A stretch of 64,000 nucleotides of DNA from an uncultured Acidobacteriota bacterium (GTDB taxonomy: Bacteria; Acidobacteriota; Terriglobia; Terriglobales; Acidobacteriaceae). The stretch covers positions 124,001-188,000 of the forward strand of contig CAILAC010000008.1 of the NCBI GenBank assembly GCA_903832055.1. Direction: 5' to 3'. The notes beneath the pieces are model-generated. The model was given only the letters and a program-made list of their open reading frames with translations, did no database searches and had not been told where the DNA came from. Of this stretch, positions 61,349 to 64,000 are shown piece by piece. The position numbers and the translations under genes are program-made. The stretch's first letter is position 1, and every line of letters begins with the position of its first letter.

Positions 61349-64000
61349 ATGTATAAGTGCCGTTTAGTCATAGATTTTTTAACAGCATCCCTGCTCGCCT
61401 CAGCCCTCTCGGTTGCCTCCGCTGCTGCAGTCAACCTCGGATCAGTCAGCCTGCCCGGCAGCACTTCAGCGACTGTCACCGTGGCTGTCACCACGGCGGG
61501 CACCCTCGGCGGCATCTCGGTCCGCACCCAAGGCGTGGAGAATCTTGACTTTAGCAACAATGGCGGAGGCACTTGTACGGTTGGCACTTCCTACGCGATC
61601 AACGCGACTTGCACTGTTTCAGTGAACTTCGCCCCCAGGACAGCAGGGCTTCGTGCTGGAGCCGTGGTGCTCAACGACAACGCAGGAAACGTGATCGCAA
61701 CTGCATTCCTCAAGGGCACAGGCCTGGCCCCTCAGGCAACATTCCTGCCGGGATACGAAACTGCCTTCGGCCCGACCGGCAACAGTGCAGGCTCCTGCTG
61801 TCTGCTGGTCGACGGCGCCGGGAACATCTACGTCAGCGCCCATGGGCAATTTCTAAAGGAGACCCTGGCGGGCAATATCTACACCGAGAGCGTTGTCTCT
61901 ATCAATGGCCGCTCAGGCCCGGTTGCCATGGATCCGGCTGGCAATTTCTACTTTGTCGATAGCAATTGGCTCTACAAGGAAACAGTCACAGCCACTGGTG
62001 GGTACGTAGAGACACAGATTACATCGAATGGCCCGGTCGGGTTTGCCAGTGTAGCGATCGATGCGGATGGCAACGTCTATGTGCCCACGGGGCCTACCGG
62101 CGTCATTTTCAAAGTCACGCCGTTCGGCAACACTTATGTCCAAACTCCCATCTACTACTGCAGCGCCAATTCCGACAGAAACTGCGCTTTCTCCGTAGCT
62201 GTCGATAGTGCGGGCAACGTCTTTGGATCCGACCCCAAAGATAGTTCCCTGGTGAAACTCACCCCCTCCGGGGGAACCTACGGCACCAGCATCATCGAAG
62301 GAGGCTTCTCCGGACCCTCATGGGTGGCGGTCGACAAAGGCGATAACCTTTACGTCGCCGATACCGGCCACAACCAGATCGTCAAGCTCGCTTCCTCCGG
62401 TGGCACCTACCTTCAGGGCACCGTAACCACCGGCAGCCCTGTCAGCGGGCCCGCGAATATTGCCCTCGATGGTAGCGGCAATCTCTATATCGCCGACACC
62501 AACAACCATCGGTACTTGAAAGAGGATGTGTCACACCCCGGAAATCTCATCTTCGCTCCCACCCAGATGGGTACCCTCAGCGCTGATAGCCCCAAAGCCA
62601 TCACCGTGGCCAATCTAGGCAGCCTGCCCCTCCAGTTTTCCGCCCGCAGCTTTCCACTTGACTTTCCCGAGAGTCCATACGCCGTCAACGACTGCACCCA
62701 GAATGCTTCGCTGGCACCGGACGAGAGCTGCACGCTCTCTGTTCAATTCCTTCCCAATCGAATTCCAAGCAACGACGGTCGAACGGTCACCCTGAGCGAG
62801 ACCCTCTCCCTCACGACGAATTCATTCAACATTCCCGGCAGCAATCAGACCGCGACCCTCAAAGGCCAGGAAATTCGCGCCACAAATTCGATGTACCTGG
62901 TCACAAATGCAAACCCGGTGCGGGTCGGCTCCACCTTGCGACTCATCGCAGGTGTAGCTCCTGCCGCCAGCAGTCCACTGCCGACTGGCACAGTCACGTA
63001 CTATTCGGGAAACACCACTCTCGGCACTGTCGGTCTCACGAACGGTCAAGCCATCCTGAATATCAGCACCCTGCCCAAGGGCATTCATATCCTCACCGCC
63101 ACGTATTCGGGAGACGCGGGATACACCCCTGCCACTTCCAACCCGGTTTCAGAAATAGTTGGACTCCTGATCCCGACCGTGACACTGGCGACCACGCCCG
63201 CTGCAATTTTCGTCGGTACCTCCGCCACACTCACCGCGACAGTCGCCGGCGGAACCAACAACCCACTGCCGATAGGAACAATCACCTTTTTCGACGGAGC
63301 CACGACCCTCGGCTCAGCCCCGCTCAGCGGAGGCGTCGCAACCCTCAACTTTGTCTTTTCGGTAGCGGGCACACGAAACCTCACGGCCTACTACTCCGGC
63401 GATCCTAACTACCTCCCGGCCACCTCCTCCAACGTGGTCGGCGAGGCGGTTACTCTCGCCCTCAGTGCGGGAGCCGCCACCCTTAGTCCGGGTGCAACCG
63501 CCCCGGTTTCTGTCTCCATCCCCACCCCAACCGTCCTGGGCAGCATCACCGCACTCACTCTGGGGTATCCAAATCTAGACTTCACCGTCGTCGACGGGGG
63601 AAGCTGCGCTCCCGGAACCTTTTTCCCTGCAGGCGCCGCCTGCACCGTCCTGGTTCGCTTCTCACCGACCAGTCCCGGATTCCACAGCGGTGCAGTCGTG
63701 CTCAAAGACGCCTCCCCAGCTGCAAACCTCTTCGCAACCGTCTATCTTCAGGGCACCGGCCAGGCACCGCAAATCGGCCTCGCCAACCCGCCCGTCATCA
63801 ATCTCGGTTACGTCCCCATCTATCCCTACTCAGAGGACGCTTATTTCAACACCTACACGTCATACGGTGGACTGGCCTTTGACCCCAGCGGCAGCATCTA
63901 TGTTGCCACGCAGACCAATGGCGCCGCCAAGTGGACTCCCAAGCCCAACGGCTCGTATAGCGTTAGCAGCCTGAACGTCGGAGCCAGCGCCGCCAGCGGT
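61349..64000 (+). CDS. Giant secreted NHL/Ig-like protein (5' part, cut by window end)
   Basis: Open for 884 codons from ATG at 61349 to the last base, with no stop, so the gene continues beyond the window. Signal peptide about residues 1-27 (LTASLLASALSVASAAA). Order: anchor-D module (GGTCTVGTSYAINATCTVSV), NHL-type propeller (SGNLYIADTNNHRYLKE and earlier blades), ASH-like module, two Ig-like repeats (TYSGDAGYTPATS, YYSGDPNYLPATS), second anchor-D module, start of a second propeller. This matches, domain by domain, residues 1 to about 880 of the protein at 29596-34011. Function is probably surface-related; no catalytic motif was seen. Confidence 0.85.
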   Translation, partial: MYKCRLVIDFLTASLLASALSVASAAAVNLGSVSLPGSTSATVTVAVTTAGTLGGISVRTQGVENLDFSNNGGGTCTVGTSYAINATCTVSVNFAPRTAGLRAGAVVLNDNAGNVIATAFLKGTGLAPQATFLPGYETAFGPTGNSAGSCCLLVDGAGNIYVSAHGQFLKETLAGNIYTESVVSINGRSGPVAMDPAGNFYFVDSNWLYKETVTATGGYVETQITSNGPVGFASVAIDADGNVYVPTGPTGVIFKVTPFGNTYVQTPIYYCSANSDRNCAFSVAVDSAGNVFGSDPKDSSLVKLTPSGGTYGTSIIEGGFSGPSWVAVDKGDNLYVADTGHNQIVKLASSGGTYLQGTVTTGSPVSGPANIALDGSGNLYIADTNNHRYLKEDVSHPGNLIFAPTQMGTLSADSPKAITVANLGSLPLQFSARSFPLDFPESPYAVNDCTQNASLAPDESCTLSVQFLPNRIPSNDGRTVTLSETLSLTTNSFNIPGSNQTATLKGQEIRATNSMYLVTNANPVRVGSTLRLIAGVAPAASSPLPTGTVTYYSGNTTLGTVGLTNGQAILNISTLPKGIHILTATYSGDAGYTPATSNPVSEIVGLLIPTVTLATTPAAIFVGTSATLTATVAGGTNNPLPIGTITFFDGATTLGSAPLSGGVATLNFVFSVAGTRNLTAYYSGDPNYLPATSSNVVGEAVTLALSAGAATLSPGATAPVSVSIPTPTVLGSITALTLGYPNLDFTVVDGGSCAPGTFFPAGAACTVLVRFSPTSPGFHSGAVVLKDASPAANLFATVYLQGTGQAPQIGLANPPVINLGYVPIYPYSEDAYFNTYTSYGGLAFDPSGSIYVATQTNGAAKWTPKPNGSYSVSSLNVGASAASG

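Noticed and set aside
1-64000. CRISPR array, integrase, transposase or prophage genes
   Set aside because: None seen: no regularly spaced direct repeats and no recognisable recombinase or phage structural protein.

Overview
This 64 kb window is chromosomal DNA of moderately high GC. It looks like an acidobacterium of the Terriglobia (subdivision 1) type. The support is the mix of families: a full-length MacB/FtsX permease with two FtsX modules (ADOP type), very large secreted proteins with NHL or SBBP propellers, Ig-like and chitobiase-type C-terminal modules, Oar-like TonB-dependent receptors with an N-terminal carboxypeptidase-regulatory domain, a GWxTD protein and a GH106 alpha-L-rhamnosidase. 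No phage, integrase, transposase, CRISPR array or rRNA was found. One tRNA (Lys, anticodon CUU) is present. Genus assignment is inference.

Layout. 1-3 kb: end of a membrane protein (probably O-antigen ligase-like), a strong terminator, and a minus-strand rfbA-rfbC-rfbD operon for dTDP-L-rhamnose without rfbB. 3-9.7 kb: MogA/MoaB, a secreted glutathione peroxidase, a 5'-nucleotidase-like HAD protein, the ADOP permease, a coiled-coil membrane protein with a 60-residue repeat, and an SMR-like protein. 9.8-18.8 kb: a small membrane protein coupled to a divergent Amt, a GH39-like lipoprotein, a sugar cassette (DTE-type epimerase, SMP-30 lactonase, ACS-family MFS), and a marR-ClC pair behind a palindromic operator. 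19.2-34 kb: an SBBP-repeat protein, a PP2C phosphatase/Ser-Thr kinase pair, a lactonase-like amidohydrolase plus GH106 rhamnosidase, and a 1471-residue NHL/Ig-like protein. 34-42 kb: tRNA-Lys, a GT39-type glycosyltransferase, a truncated TonB-receptor-like protein, a GWxTD protein, and a MacA/ATPase pair without a permease. 42.6-47.9 kb: the rpsP-khpA-rimM-trmD-rplS-rnhB translation cluster, split by an opposite-strand DUF2157/GDYXXLXY pair. 47.9-54.6 kb: msrPQ, a truncated AAA+/Fis regulator, an orphan NMT1-like binding protein, two esterases, a DUF1697 protein and an HTH-Mop regulator. 54.8-64 kb: a large TonB-dependent receptor, DinB, a DUF4139-like protein, and a second NHL/Ig-like giant that runs off the end.

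Shared themes. Rhamnose appears in both directions: synthesis (rfbACD) and release/catabolism (GH106 plus lactonase). Molybdenum appears three times: MogA/MoaB, the molybdopterin enzyme MsrP, and a Mop-domain regulator. Oligosaccharide scavenging is suggested by two glycosidases, an epimerase-lactonase-transporter cassette and TonB-type receptors.

No complete novel defence or mobile system was seen. The most interesting signals are a family of hairpin repeats whose stems covary, an interspersed repeat built in frame into a secreted protein, a kinase that has lost all three glycines of its nucleotide loop, a sigma-54-activator-like regulator lacking the GAFTGA region, the split ribosomal cluster, and the marR palindrome.
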